Below are positions 46,202 to 54,900 of a stretch of 64,000 bases of DNA, in pieces (within the stretch, counting starts at the first letter, position 1; each line of letters begins with the position of its first letter). A program made the position numbers and the translations under genes. Source of the DNA: an uncultured Fulvivirga sp. (lineage in GTDB: Bacteria > Bacteroidota > Bacteroidia > Cytophagales > Cyclobacteriaceae). The stretch spans positions 62,001 to 126,000 of the forward strand of contig CANMSE010000002.1 of assembly GCA_947500555.1 (NCBI GenBank), read 5' to 3'. The notes beneath the pieces are model-generated. The model was not told the origin of the DNA and did not search any database. It worked only from the letters and a program-made list of their open reading frames with translations.

Positions 46202-46741
46202 TCAAAATGTTGATACAATATAAGTCCAGCCATCACCCAATTTTTCAACATGAGAAATTCTTTCATCCTCCGACATAAAATCAGCTTTCTTAAAAGGGTA
46301 TTTGCTTGTATTATAAACTAATCGATGTGTTTCAATTGGAGTAATTACTCCACCATATTTTCCATAATTACGCCTTAGCCGACAAATTTCGTAGCTTATG
46401 AATTGATAGTTGACAATTCTGATACCAGCGAAGTCTTTCAGGCTATCAAGTTTTGTTCGACATTTATTTTCCCGACCCATTTTTAATATCTTAAAGATAT
46501 ATTCTCTAGGAATCATTGTATACTCCTTATCAGGTATGAAATAAGGTAATTGTTGTTTGCGAAAATACTGATATCGAAGATTTTCAACTTGTTTTCTATT
46601 CGCGGAATCAATCAGTTGTTCGTGAATAGTTCGATAACAATTAATTGTACTCATGATCTGAGATTTCTGAGTTTCATTAATCTTATCGCATCCAGCCAAG
46701 ATGATTATAAACAAAATGAAAGAAGATTTTAGATAGTCCAT
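46202..46741 (-). CDS. hypothetical lipoprotein
   Basis: The product has 179 residues. It has a lipoprotein signal (FILFIIILAGC, lipid cysteine about residue 18) followed by DKINE. The mature part is mixed alpha/beta, rich in Y, R and K, with no recognised motif. The gene lies 43 bases upstream of the beta-lactamase on the same strand. I do not recognise a family. It belongs to a run of short envelope proteins of unknown function (45.4-49.2 kb). Confidence 0.65.
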   Translation of the reverse strand: MDYLKSSFILFIIILAGCDKINETQKSQIMSTINCYRTIHEQLIDSANRKQVENLRYQYFRKQQLPYFIPDKEYTMIPREYIFKILKMGRENKCRTKLDSLKDFAGIRIVNYQFISYEICRLRRNYGKYGGVITPIETHRLVYNTSKYPFKKADFMSEDERISHVEKLGDGWTYIVSTF

Positions 46742-46856
46742 AAACGAAAGGAAGCCATGTCTGTCAGGTTTTTTTCTTGTTTACTAGACTGATAAAAGTA
46801 GTTCGTATTGGATTTAGTTCCTAGTATTGTAACTCGCCAACATGTTGTCAAGTGTT

Positions 46857-47393
46857 CTATTTTTTAAACCATTCCTGAGATTCAGGAGGTGGTGGAGGTG
46901 GAGGAACAAGATTGTAATTCTTAGCCCACTCATCTCTGAGATAAATTGGATTACTGTAAGATCGCATGAGAGATTGCCACCATTCTTTAAGTCTCCTGTC
47001 TTTTTTTAATAATGAATTTGAATTTGTAATTACATAAACTGTATCTAGAAGTGAAAGTCTAAGTTCAGAAACGTAATCATAGTCATACAAACCCCATTTA
47101 GTACCATCATCAATATCTTTACCCGCAAAGAAAGTAAAAACGAATTGTTGGCTTTTTGGGTCAAAATAAATACTTGATCTAGTTTCGTTGGCACTTGAAT
47201 TGACTGCATTAACTAGCTTTTCTATATTGCCTTTATAAATTAATGAAAGTCCACTCGTATCACTTTCTTAAATCATTTTAATGACATTAATCCCCTGTGA
47301 AAAACTATACAGAATTTCAGCCTTACTTATTGACTGCCCTTTAACAAAACTGTAGCTCAAAAGTATAATGATAGTTAAAGAGTAAGTTTTCAT
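46857..47393 (-). pseudogene. exported protein gene interrupted by one in-frame stop codon
   Basis: The ATG at 47393 opens a frame with a signal-peptide-like start (KTYSLTIIILLSYSFVKGQS). At codon 42 a TAA (47268-47270) interrupts it, but the same frame then continues uninterrupted for 136 codons to a TAG at 46857. Without that stop the product would be 178 residues, ending with a run of seven prolines and WFKK. A 77-codon part after an internal TTG is otherwise the only sizeable open frame. It is either a recent nonsense pseudogene or a sequence error. Family not recognised. Confidence 0.75.
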
Positions 47394-47440
47394 ATGTTTG
47401 GTAGCATCTAAATATAGTAATGAGCTATATCGGTACTATA

Positions 47441-48265
47441 TCAAAAATCCTCTTCGCCATCATCCTCCTCCTCCACTGGCGCTGGATCTTCTTCTTCTTT
47501 GGGCTCGTCTTTTGACTTTTTCTCTTTTTTGGTTTTTTGTCTTTTCTCTTTCGGAGGTTTGTCTCCTTTTTTTAGGAAAGAGAAAAATCCCTTTTTCTCT
47601 TCAGGAGCTTCTCCATCAAGTTCTGTGGCCGAAGTCTCCTGATCAAAACTAGTGGAATCGGATTTGTTTTTCTTCCCTCCAAACAAACGTTTAAAGAATC
47701 CTTCTTTCTTCTTTTTAGGTGCTGATGCTCCTTTGGCCTCAGCATTCTCTTCTTGCTGTAGCTTAACATCCGGATATACGAGGAACTTTCGCATATACCA
47801 TAAGTAAAGTTCCTGATCTATGTTGAACTTCTCCTTTTTAAGGGAAATAACATAGATAGAATCTGCACCATAGTTAGCAGCTTCTGTTTCTATAGAATGA
47901 TCTTTTACTAAATCAGCAGAATCATACAGGTCACCTGAAGTGGCATCACGTTCCGCTAAAAGCAAATCATCATCAAAAGAAAGTGAGTCAGGCTTTTGAG
48001 GATAGATATCCATCATAGCTACTGTCTGAAGACTTCGCATCTTTTTCCGATACGTCACTCTATCGATAAGCAGGTGTTTATCTTTACTAGCCTCCAGAAC
48101 TTTAGGCATGGAGTCTTCTCCAAAGTAGCTGAAGTGTCGATCGAGGGTAGCCTGATCATGAATAAAAGCACTCTGATAGGCAGGACATATCATACGCTGA
48201 GTTGAGCATGACGCTGCCAGCATGATGATAAAAACACCAACTATATAGTACCTAATTCTGATCAT
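47441..48265 (-). CDS. lipoprotein with long charged, low-complexity tail
   Basis: The product has 274 residues. The lipoprotein signal ends in LAASC (cysteine about residue 20), followed by STQRMICPAYQSAFI. Residues 25-165 form the conserved-looking part, with many D, S and L residues and a YLWYMRKFLVYPDVKLQ helix. The last roughly 100 residues are low complexity: two related basic-aromatic blocks (GFFKRLFGGKK and GFFSFLKKGDK) then lysine-rich and glutamate-rich runs ending EEDF. No function is recognised; such tails are usually disordered. Lipid anchoring is the only firm prediction. Confidence 0.75.
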   Translation of the reverse strand: MIRIRYYIVGVFIIMLAASCSTQRMICPAYQSAFIHDQATLDRHFSYFGEDSMPKVLEASKDKHLLIDRVTYRKKMRSLQTVAMMDIYPQKPDSLSFDDDLLLAERDATSGDLYDSADLVKDHSIETEAANYGADSIYVISLKKEKFNIDQELYLWYMRKFLVYPDVKLQQEENAEAKGASAPKKKKEGFFKRLFGGKKNKSDSTSFDQETSATELDGEAPEEKKGFFSFLKKGDKPPKEKRQKTKKEKKSKDEPKEEEDPAPVEEEDDGEEDF

Positions 48266-48481
48266 TCTTACATTGCAACAGGCGGATTTACATTATCAAA
48301 CGTAAAAAACGCTTAAAATCGCATGTTTTAAGTCAATTTCTAAAGGTAGCCTCAAAAAAACAATACTTAAAGGAAAATAGCAGAAAATCAGCGGGTTATC
48401 AATGAAGTAATTAATGTAGACTAGATGTGGTGACAAGAGAAAAACCGCTTTTGATCATTCAGAAAAACATTTCTTGCCAAA

Positions 48482-48545
48482 GATTGCTTTGTCATACTTC
48501 CTCGCAATATCCAGATATTGGTGATTGCGAGGCACGAAGCAATCC
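48482..48545. repeat. palindrome P2 copy C
   Basis: This is the same GATTGCTT..CCTCGCAAT / ATTGCGAGG..CGAAGCAATCC palindrome as at 44.8 and 45.2 kb. It sits in the 335-base gap between 48265 and 48601, which has no gene. Confidence 0.8.
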
Positions 48546-48600
48546 TTAAACTCAATAAGGTTTTGAGTATTTAACAAAACTCAAGTGACTATGCAGGGGT

Positions 48601-49161
48601 CTACTTAATCTTTTTACCTGTTCCGGTAAGGGTAATGTTGTATTCAGTGATGGGCATATCAGTAAAATTTGCAACATTTCTTTGCTCGAACCTGGAATAG
48701 TCTTCACTAAACTGATAAATGTCTTCATACAGTTCGAGCATATGATCTTTAACATCAAGTTCACCTCTTATCTCAAACTTTCTTTCGTCCTCATGATAAA
48801 ACAATAATTCTTTACTGGTTGCAGGCCAATTACTAAAAATACCTGTCCTCTCATAAGTACCTGAGAAATTTCCATATCGTATGGATTCCTGAAAGGTTCT
48901 TTTTCTTCCATCTTCTCTAACCACCTCTCCTTTACAAGTAATGAACCTTGGCTCATCATTTTGGTATAAATCGTAAAAACATTTTTGCGTACCTTTCTCG
49001 GAGAAAAGAATACCATTTTCAGGTTGATGTGTGTCATAAATATCGAACGTAATTTCCCAGGTACCAATTAAGAAATCGAGTTCTTTGATAGATAGTTTTT
49101 TCTCTTGTGCTATTGAAACGTTGTGAATTAAGATGAACAACATTATGCTTATGGTCTTCAT
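48601..49161 (-). CDS. exported hypothetical protein, DUF1579-like
   Basis: The product has 186 residues with a signal peptide (KTISIMLFILIHNVSIA). The mature start DFLIGTWEITFDIYD and the alternating beta strands that follow (RFITCKGEV, ELLFYHEDERKFEIRGEL) resemble lipocalin-like DUF1579 proteins, which may bind small hydrophobic ligands. No active-site motif is visible. It is probably periplasmic. The assignment to the family is by pattern only. Confidence 0.65.
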   Translation of the reverse strand: MKTISIMLFILIHNVSIAQEKKLSIKELDFLIGTWEITFDIYDTHQPENGILFSEKGTQKCFYDLYQNDEPRFITCKGEVVREDGRKRTFQESIRYGNFSGTYERTGIFSNWPATSKELLFYHEDERKFEIRGELDVKDHMLELYEDIYQFSEDYSRFEQRNVANFTDMPITEYNITLTGTGKKIK

Positions 49162-49246
49162 GTGAGTAGTATTTTAATATACTGCTAAACAAACCACTTT
49201 TTGGAGCAATAGATGGTGTTTTAATTAATCAAGGTCTCGAATTAAT

Positions 49247-51553
49247 TTATTCTACCACTTCAAAACTTCTCCTGACCGCCTCTCCTTCTTCACTAACCAC
49301 CGTGAGGATATGCTTTCCAACTTCAGGTTGAACCTGGATGTCATGATCATGTGTCGTAACAGTTATAAACTGATCATCTATATGCCAATATAACTTTGAG
49401 GAGACAGAACGATAAGCTGCCTCGAAAATCAGTGACTCTTTCTCTCCATTAAATCCTTTTGGAATGAAGAGTTTGGCATTATGCTGCGGGTAGATAATAT
49501 CCAGATTCAGTGTAGTAGCCGAACAGTTTTCCTTGAACAGTGGTAGTTTCTTATAATACGGATTTTTGGCAGCATAATACCACTCCATTACAGGGGGTAA
49601 GACAAACCACGGTTTCACTACCATATCACTTACAGGATAACACTCGCTGATGACTCTGTAGCGCTTCGTCTCATCTAAAAATGCCTGCTCATGATATGGA
49701 CATAGTTGTGTTTCCGTCCCCTTTAGAGTAACCTTTTCTATAATTTTATCTGGACAGATTTTCGAAGCCTTATATCCTGACTGTTTACATACTTCAATGC
49801 TTATCAAATCATTTTCAGGTTGCTCAAACCAGTTATTTTCAGGCAGTTTTCTGAAAATATCAAACATAACCGGAGCAGCTGTTGATGTCCCTGTTAAACC
49901 GGGTCTACCCTCACCATCAGCATTCCCGACCCACACACCTACTACAAAATCAGGGGTTACACCGATGGCCCAGGCATCCTTATGACCAATACTAGTTCCT
50001 GTCTTCCACGCTATAGTTTTCGAGGACGAAAAGGTTCTCCAATCACTCCCTTCTATTGGTCTCTCCATCGCTTTTAATGCTTCCAAAGTGAGCCAGCTAG
50101 CCCCTGTCAGGTTTCCTTTCGGAGTCAAGTGCTTCATAGAATTATCCTCCATATGTATTTCATAGAGTTCCATATCCTGATCAAAGAAATGAAGTACATC
50201 TAAGGCAAGCCTGCGATAGTTTTTTACAAGATCCCAGAGTGTTACCTCTGCGCCTCCTAGTATCAACGATAAGCCATAGTTATTTGCACTTCTATTTACA
50301 GTAGAAAAATTCATCTTCTTCAATTCATTCAGGAAGATATCTACACCGTAGTCCTGAAGCATTCTTACAGCTGGAACATTTAAACTACGAGCTAAGGCGT
50401 TATTCGCAGGTACAGCACCATCGAATCGCTGATCAAAATTTTTAGGGGAGTAGCCAGAGATATAAGTTGGGATATCAGGCAGCAAGGTCCCAGACAGTAT
50501 TAATCCCTGGTCAATCATACTCCTAAATAAAAAAGGCTTTAATGTACTTCCAGAACTTCTTGGAGCTCTGATAATATCCACCGCATTTTCATTTTCGTTT
50601 TGAGTGTCAGAGGTATTTCCAACATAGGCTTTTACCTCACCAGTTTTTGTTTCGACAACCATTGTGGCTGCATTATAAATACCATTTTGCTGTAGCCTTT
50701 TATAATAACGATCTATAACATTAGCTGTAGCTTTTTGTAACCTATTGTCCAAAGTACTTTTAACCAGGCTACCGTTTGGTGTTTTACCCTTGAAATACGT
50801 CAACGCATGGGGAGCTATTAATGGCAACGGTTGTGGTCTTCCAGGCAATAGTTCTTCTTTTGCAAGGTCAGCATCAACTTCGCTTATTACTTCTTCACGC
50901 GCTAGTTTATCCAATAGTCGATTTCTTTTTTCCAACAGCAGTTGTTGATTTTTACCAGGGAATATAAGTGAAGGTGCATTTGGCAACACTGCCAGAGTTG
51001 CTACTTCTCCCCAGGAAAGTAAATGTGCTGATCGGCTGTAGTAACGCCACGAAGCCGCTTCTAAACCAACAACATTACCTCCAAATGGTGCATGAGCTGC
51101 ATAGAGAGCAAGTATTTCTTGTTTCGAATAGCGTAACTCTAGTCTAATGGCTAAAATGCATTCGTATAGTTTTTCTAAGTATGTTCTTGCTTTTCCCTGT
51201 CTCGACAAACGAATCACTTGCATGGAGATAGTACTGCCTCCACGTACTACTTTGCCGCTCTTAATATTTTGGTAGAATGCTTTTGCTAATGATACTGGAT
51301 TGACTCCCGGATGATGGTAAAAATGAGCATCTTCAAATTGAAGAATGCTCTGCTCATACTTATGCGGAACGGAATCAGCAACAGGAAACCTCCACTGCTC
51401 ATCTAAGGCCGTAGTTGCTCCCAACAATGAACCATTTGTATCATTTAAAACCGTACTGTAGGGTACCTTAAATAATGGTTCAGGCAGACAGAAGTAGAAC
51501 CATACCGTTAATGGTATGATGAATATGAGTGAGTATTTGAGTTTGTTACTCAA
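49247..51553 (-). CDS. pbpC: penicillin-binding protein 1C
   Basis: This bifunctional peptidoglycan synthase has 768 residues. An N-terminal membrane helix (about 7-22) is followed by the GT51 transglycosylase, with catalytic E74 in FEDAHFYHHPG and GGSTISMQVIRL. The transpeptidase has S336-x-x-K in SSGSTLKPF, an SLN motif (ARSLNVPA) and KTG at K517 (AWKTGTS). The C terminus is the BiPBP_C domain typical of PBP1C. The start is a TTG at 51553, 3 bases from the arm of the inserted GIY-YIG unit; a stop lies just upstream. In many bacteria pbpC directly follows the alpha-2-macroglobulin gene, as here apart from the insert. Confidence 0.93.
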   Translation of the reverse strand: MSNKLKYSLIFIIPLTVWFYFCLPEPLFKVPYSTVLNDTNGSLLGATTALDEQWRFPVADSVPHKYEQSILQFEDAHFYHHPGVNPVSLAKAFYQNIKSGKVVRGGSTISMQVIRLSRQGKARTYLEKLYECILAIRLELRYSKQEILALYAAHAPFGGNVVGLEAASWRYYSRSAHLLSWGEVATLAVLPNAPSLIFPGKNQQLLLEKRNRLLDKLAREEVISEVDADLAKEELLPGRPQPLPLIAPHALTYFKGKTPNGSLVKSTLDNRLQKATANVIDRYYKRLQQNGIYNAATMVVETKTGEVKAYVGNTSDTQNENENAVDIIRAPRSSGSTLKPFLFRSMIDQGLILSGTLLPDIPTYISGYSPKNFDQRFDGAVPANNALARSLNVPAVRMLQDYGVDIFLNELKKMNFSTVNRSANNYGLSLILGGAEVTLWDLVKNYRRLALDVLHFFDQDMELYEIHMEDNSMKHLTPKGNLTGASWLTLEALKAMERPIEGSDWRTFSSSKTIAWKTGTSIGHKDAWAIGVTPDFVVGVWVGNADGEGRPGLTGTSTAAPVMFDIFRKLPENNWFEQPENDLISIEVCKQSGYKASKICPDKIIEKVTLKGTETQLCPYHEQAFLDETKRYRVISECYPVSDMVVKPWFVLPPVMEWYYAAKNPYYKKLPLFKENCSATTLNLDIIYPQHNAKLFIPKGFNGEKESLIFEAAYRSVSSKLYWHIDDQFITVTTHDHDIQVQPEVGKHILTVVSEEGEAVRRSFEVVE

Positions 51554-51555
51554 GA

Positions 51556-51960
51556 CTGGTTATTGCGAGGAAGTATGACGAAGCAATCCATAAGTACTAG
51601 TCAATCATTTCAGAATAATATAAATCCTTCCAATCTGGATTAAAACTGTTAATCAAATCAATCTTTCTTTGTCTGGACCCACCTTTGATCTGCTTCTCTC
51701 TATTTACAGCTTCTTCAGCATGACTGAATCTTTCGAAATACACTAGCTTATCAACATTGTATTTTGATGTAAAACCTTTGTGAATCTTCTCCTTATGCTG
51801 ATGTATTCTGGTTCTAAGATCATTCGTCATTCCCGTATAAAGAACAGTATTATTCTTATTTGTTAAAATATAGATGAAATAATTATAGCCCCACATGACG
51901 TGTTCAAATTATAGGGATTGCTTCTTCACTCGTCTATCGACTCGTTCATCGCAATAACCA
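51556..51960. mobile_element. GIY-YIG gene with flanking inverted arms (candidate REPtron-like element)
   Basis: The left arm (51558-51589) starts GGTTATTGCGA and ends GAAGCAATCC. The right arm (51915-51959) starts GGATTGCTTC and ends TCGCAATAACC. The outer 11 bases and the inner 10 bases of the two arms are perfect reverse complements, while the middles differ. Between them lies the GIY-YIG gene. The left arm is the reverse complement of the left half of the P2 palindromes at 44.8, 45.2 and 48.5 kb. The unit fills the whole gap between the alpha-2-macroglobulin stop and the pbpC start. Mobility is inferred, not shown. Confidence 0.6.
51597..51896 (-). CDS. GIY-YIG family endonuclease-like protein
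   Basis: The protein has 99 residues of the small single-domain GIY-YIG family (UPF0213/YhbQ-like, often mislabelled as UvrC). The two-part motif is present as FIYIL and LYTGMT, 10-12 residues apart, followed by DLRTRIHQH and a likely catalytic glutamate in NREKQIKG. There is no DNA-binding extension. It would be a nuclease that cuts one strand per site. The framing arms suggest that its substrate could be the repeat itself, which is inference. Confidence 0.88.
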   Translation of the reverse strand: MWGYNYFIYILTNKNNTVLYTGMTNDLRTRIHQHKEKIHKGFTSKYNVDKLVYFERFSHAEEAVNREKQIKGGSRQRKIDLINSFNPDWKDLYYSEMID

Positions 51961-51963
51961 ACA

Positions 51964-54900
51964 TTAATCACCTGCCACAACTTCTACCCACCTACCAGCT
52001 TTATAGGCACTAATGTCATCGTCATACATGGCACCACAATGAGTTGATGGTAGATAAAAACGACCCAAATAAGCAGCATTTAACACTACCCTGAAGGTTT
52101 TGGATGCTCCTGTTCTTAGATCAAAGTAGGTCAGCACGCGGTCATCACGAATATCCTGATATTCCGGAGCATCTCCTAAATTGATATTAGTACTTAGATC
52201 CATTCTCAAATTCCTGATTTCCCAGCCAGAAGGAAATATTTGAGTCAATGCCATTTCATCATATCGGTAGCGAACTCCGGGGTGTCTAACCGTTACCTCT
52301 GCCATAAAATCAGAGCCTTGCTCTAACTTCGAGACATCAATAGGTTGACCACTCATGTTCAGATAAGTGACACGCATAGCCAAATCATTTTCCTGATCTA
52401 ATTGATCACTTGTTAAAGGAACGCCAGTATTGGTCACTCTGGCAAAAATAGTCTGACCACTTTTGTTAGTGACCTCCACCTTATTATCATTCGAAAAACT
52501 TAGCTCATGCTGCGCAATCGGTTTATCAGGTTTGTTGCTCTCTGAACGATTACCATTAATCATATAGCTATATGAGAATGGCTCTCCATCCTTATCACCC
52601 ATAAATTTGGAAATCGCCAATAAGCTGTAGGCTGTCGTTTGCGTACTATACCACCTTCGCGAACCAAGGGCATCAACAAGCTCATCCAATATGGTCTTAG
52701 CTCTCACTTTATCCTCAAGTAGTATCAACGTTTCTAAAATCATAGCATGATCACGAGTTGCACTACCATAGGTATAACTCATTTCCCGATATGCCGCTGA
52801 TTTTAGTGTAGCATCTTTTATCAGTTCCTCAGCAATACTCTTTCGTCCTGCCAATAAATACGCTGCTGCCAGTCTCCATCGTGCTGCGCTTGTCAGGTTG
52901 CTTATGCCACGCAGACGATTCATAGCACCTAATGCTGGTTTTCCGGCCAGTGCCAACGTATAAAGCCTATACGCTTGTGTAAGCTGATTACTTCGGTACC
53001 AGCCACGATAGTCACCACTATTATTTGACCAGTTATTAGCGCGAGAAGTCTGGAATTTGATCCAGTTTCTTTTGAAACCTATAGGTAATGTGTAGCCCTC
53101 CGCTTCAGCTTCGAGCATAAAATGTCCAGCATAATTGGTGCCCCAGGCATTATAATTATCATAATAGCCCGGCCAGTAACTAAGGCCGCCATCGGTTAAC
53201 TGAAAGTCTCTTATTTTCTCTATGGCTCTTCTAATGTTATTCTCTATGTTAACCTTACGCTCCTGGCTAAGGTCCAATACTTTATCCAAATGCAACTGAG
53301 GAAAAGCCGCAGAAGTAGTTTGTTCAATACAACCATGCGGATATCGAATGAGGTATTCTAATCTATCCTCCAGGTTCAATGGCGGCAAACTTGATACTTC
53401 CAAAGTAGCAGCATTGGTTCCGGTAACACCTAATGGAGCATAAGTTGCAGACCAGGTTTGTCCAGGCTCAATGGCCATTTCTTCAAATTTTGTCAATGGT
53501 GGGTTTGCTAGGCGCACGTCCATTTCTACTTCATGACTCGCTCGCTCTCCATGACCCGAGACTACGACTTCAACTTTACCGATACCTATTTCCTCTTTGG
53601 CAGTGAGCTCAAAATAAATCACTTTGTCACCTTCCTCGGTAAATTGAATGTTTTGAGAATCGCTTCCTTTGATATCAAAAAGCTCATTGGCTTGTATAAC
53701 AGCCTTCACCTTTTTTACTTTCTTATCCATAGCAAAAACGGTAACAGGTACTTTTACAGTCTCGCCAGGTCCGATGACCCTCGGCAGAGTAGTCAATACC
53801 ATTAGCGGCTTTTTGACGGGAGTAGCTTTCTCAGCTTTACCATAAGCAACTCCTCCTCCTGCCACTACCATCGTTCGAACCGAACCAACATAGTTTGGCA
53901 TTGAAAATTTATGCTTAGCCCTCTCTCCCGGCTCCAGGTAAAATGGTCCTGCATACTCAACAACTGCTTTGAATCTGTTGGCTTTTTTACCACTTTCACT
54001 TGCGGATGCTTCTTCATCTCCACCAAGTGCGAGTAGCCCAGCCATTTCACCAGACATTGCTCCAACAACATATTTGTACATATCCCAGGTTTTAACGCCT
54101 AACGCTTCTCTTGCAAAAAAGTAATTCCATGGATTAGGTGTTTTGAATCGTGTTAAGTCCAACAGGCCCTCATCTACGATGGCTACCGTATACGCCATGC
54201 CCAGCCCATCTTTTTCAGATACCTCTACACTAAAGCTTCCCTCAGGTTCTAGTACATCAGGCATTTTTATTACAGGATTCAGATGAGTAGCCGCATTTTC
54301 AATACCAACGGATTGAACACCATACATCCTAATAGGAAGATCGTTGGAAGTCACCTTATGAGGTTGTATGTATGCAATGTGCACAAAGACATTCGGAACC
54401 ATATCTGCGGTAGCTTCAAAACTGAAAATACCCTGATTATCTTTATTGGATTCAACCCAGAAGGCATCTACTACTTCAGAACCTGACTCCAGACTTACAA
54501 GTGCCTTGCCTTGTTCATTAGAGGGTAGTGTGATCTCAATTTTCTCTCCAATAGCGTACTTATCCTTATTGGTTTTGAAAGTAAGCATCTCAGCACCACC
54601 TGGACCATCCTGCCCCGTGCTCCACCATCCGCGATAGGTGGTATAAAATATTTTTCCTGTACGATGACCTGATACCGGATCAGTTACGACAATTAGTTTT
54701 CTTCCCCAGGTGTTTTCTCCAAAATTTAGCTCATACGTTGCCTTACCGCTAGTTGAGGTACTTACATAATCCGTTTTCATCAAATTCGTACTTCTGTTGC
54801 GGATGTAGCTTGCCAAATCCTCACGTTCGTTACGTTGCCACCACCATCGCCAACCAATCTCATATACTTCTATTTTGAGACGGTCACGACTCACAGGTTT

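Noticed and set aside
51597..51896. UvrC excinuclease subunit
   Set aside because: It is a 99-residue single GIY-YIG domain without the UvrC middle and C-terminal nuclease regions.
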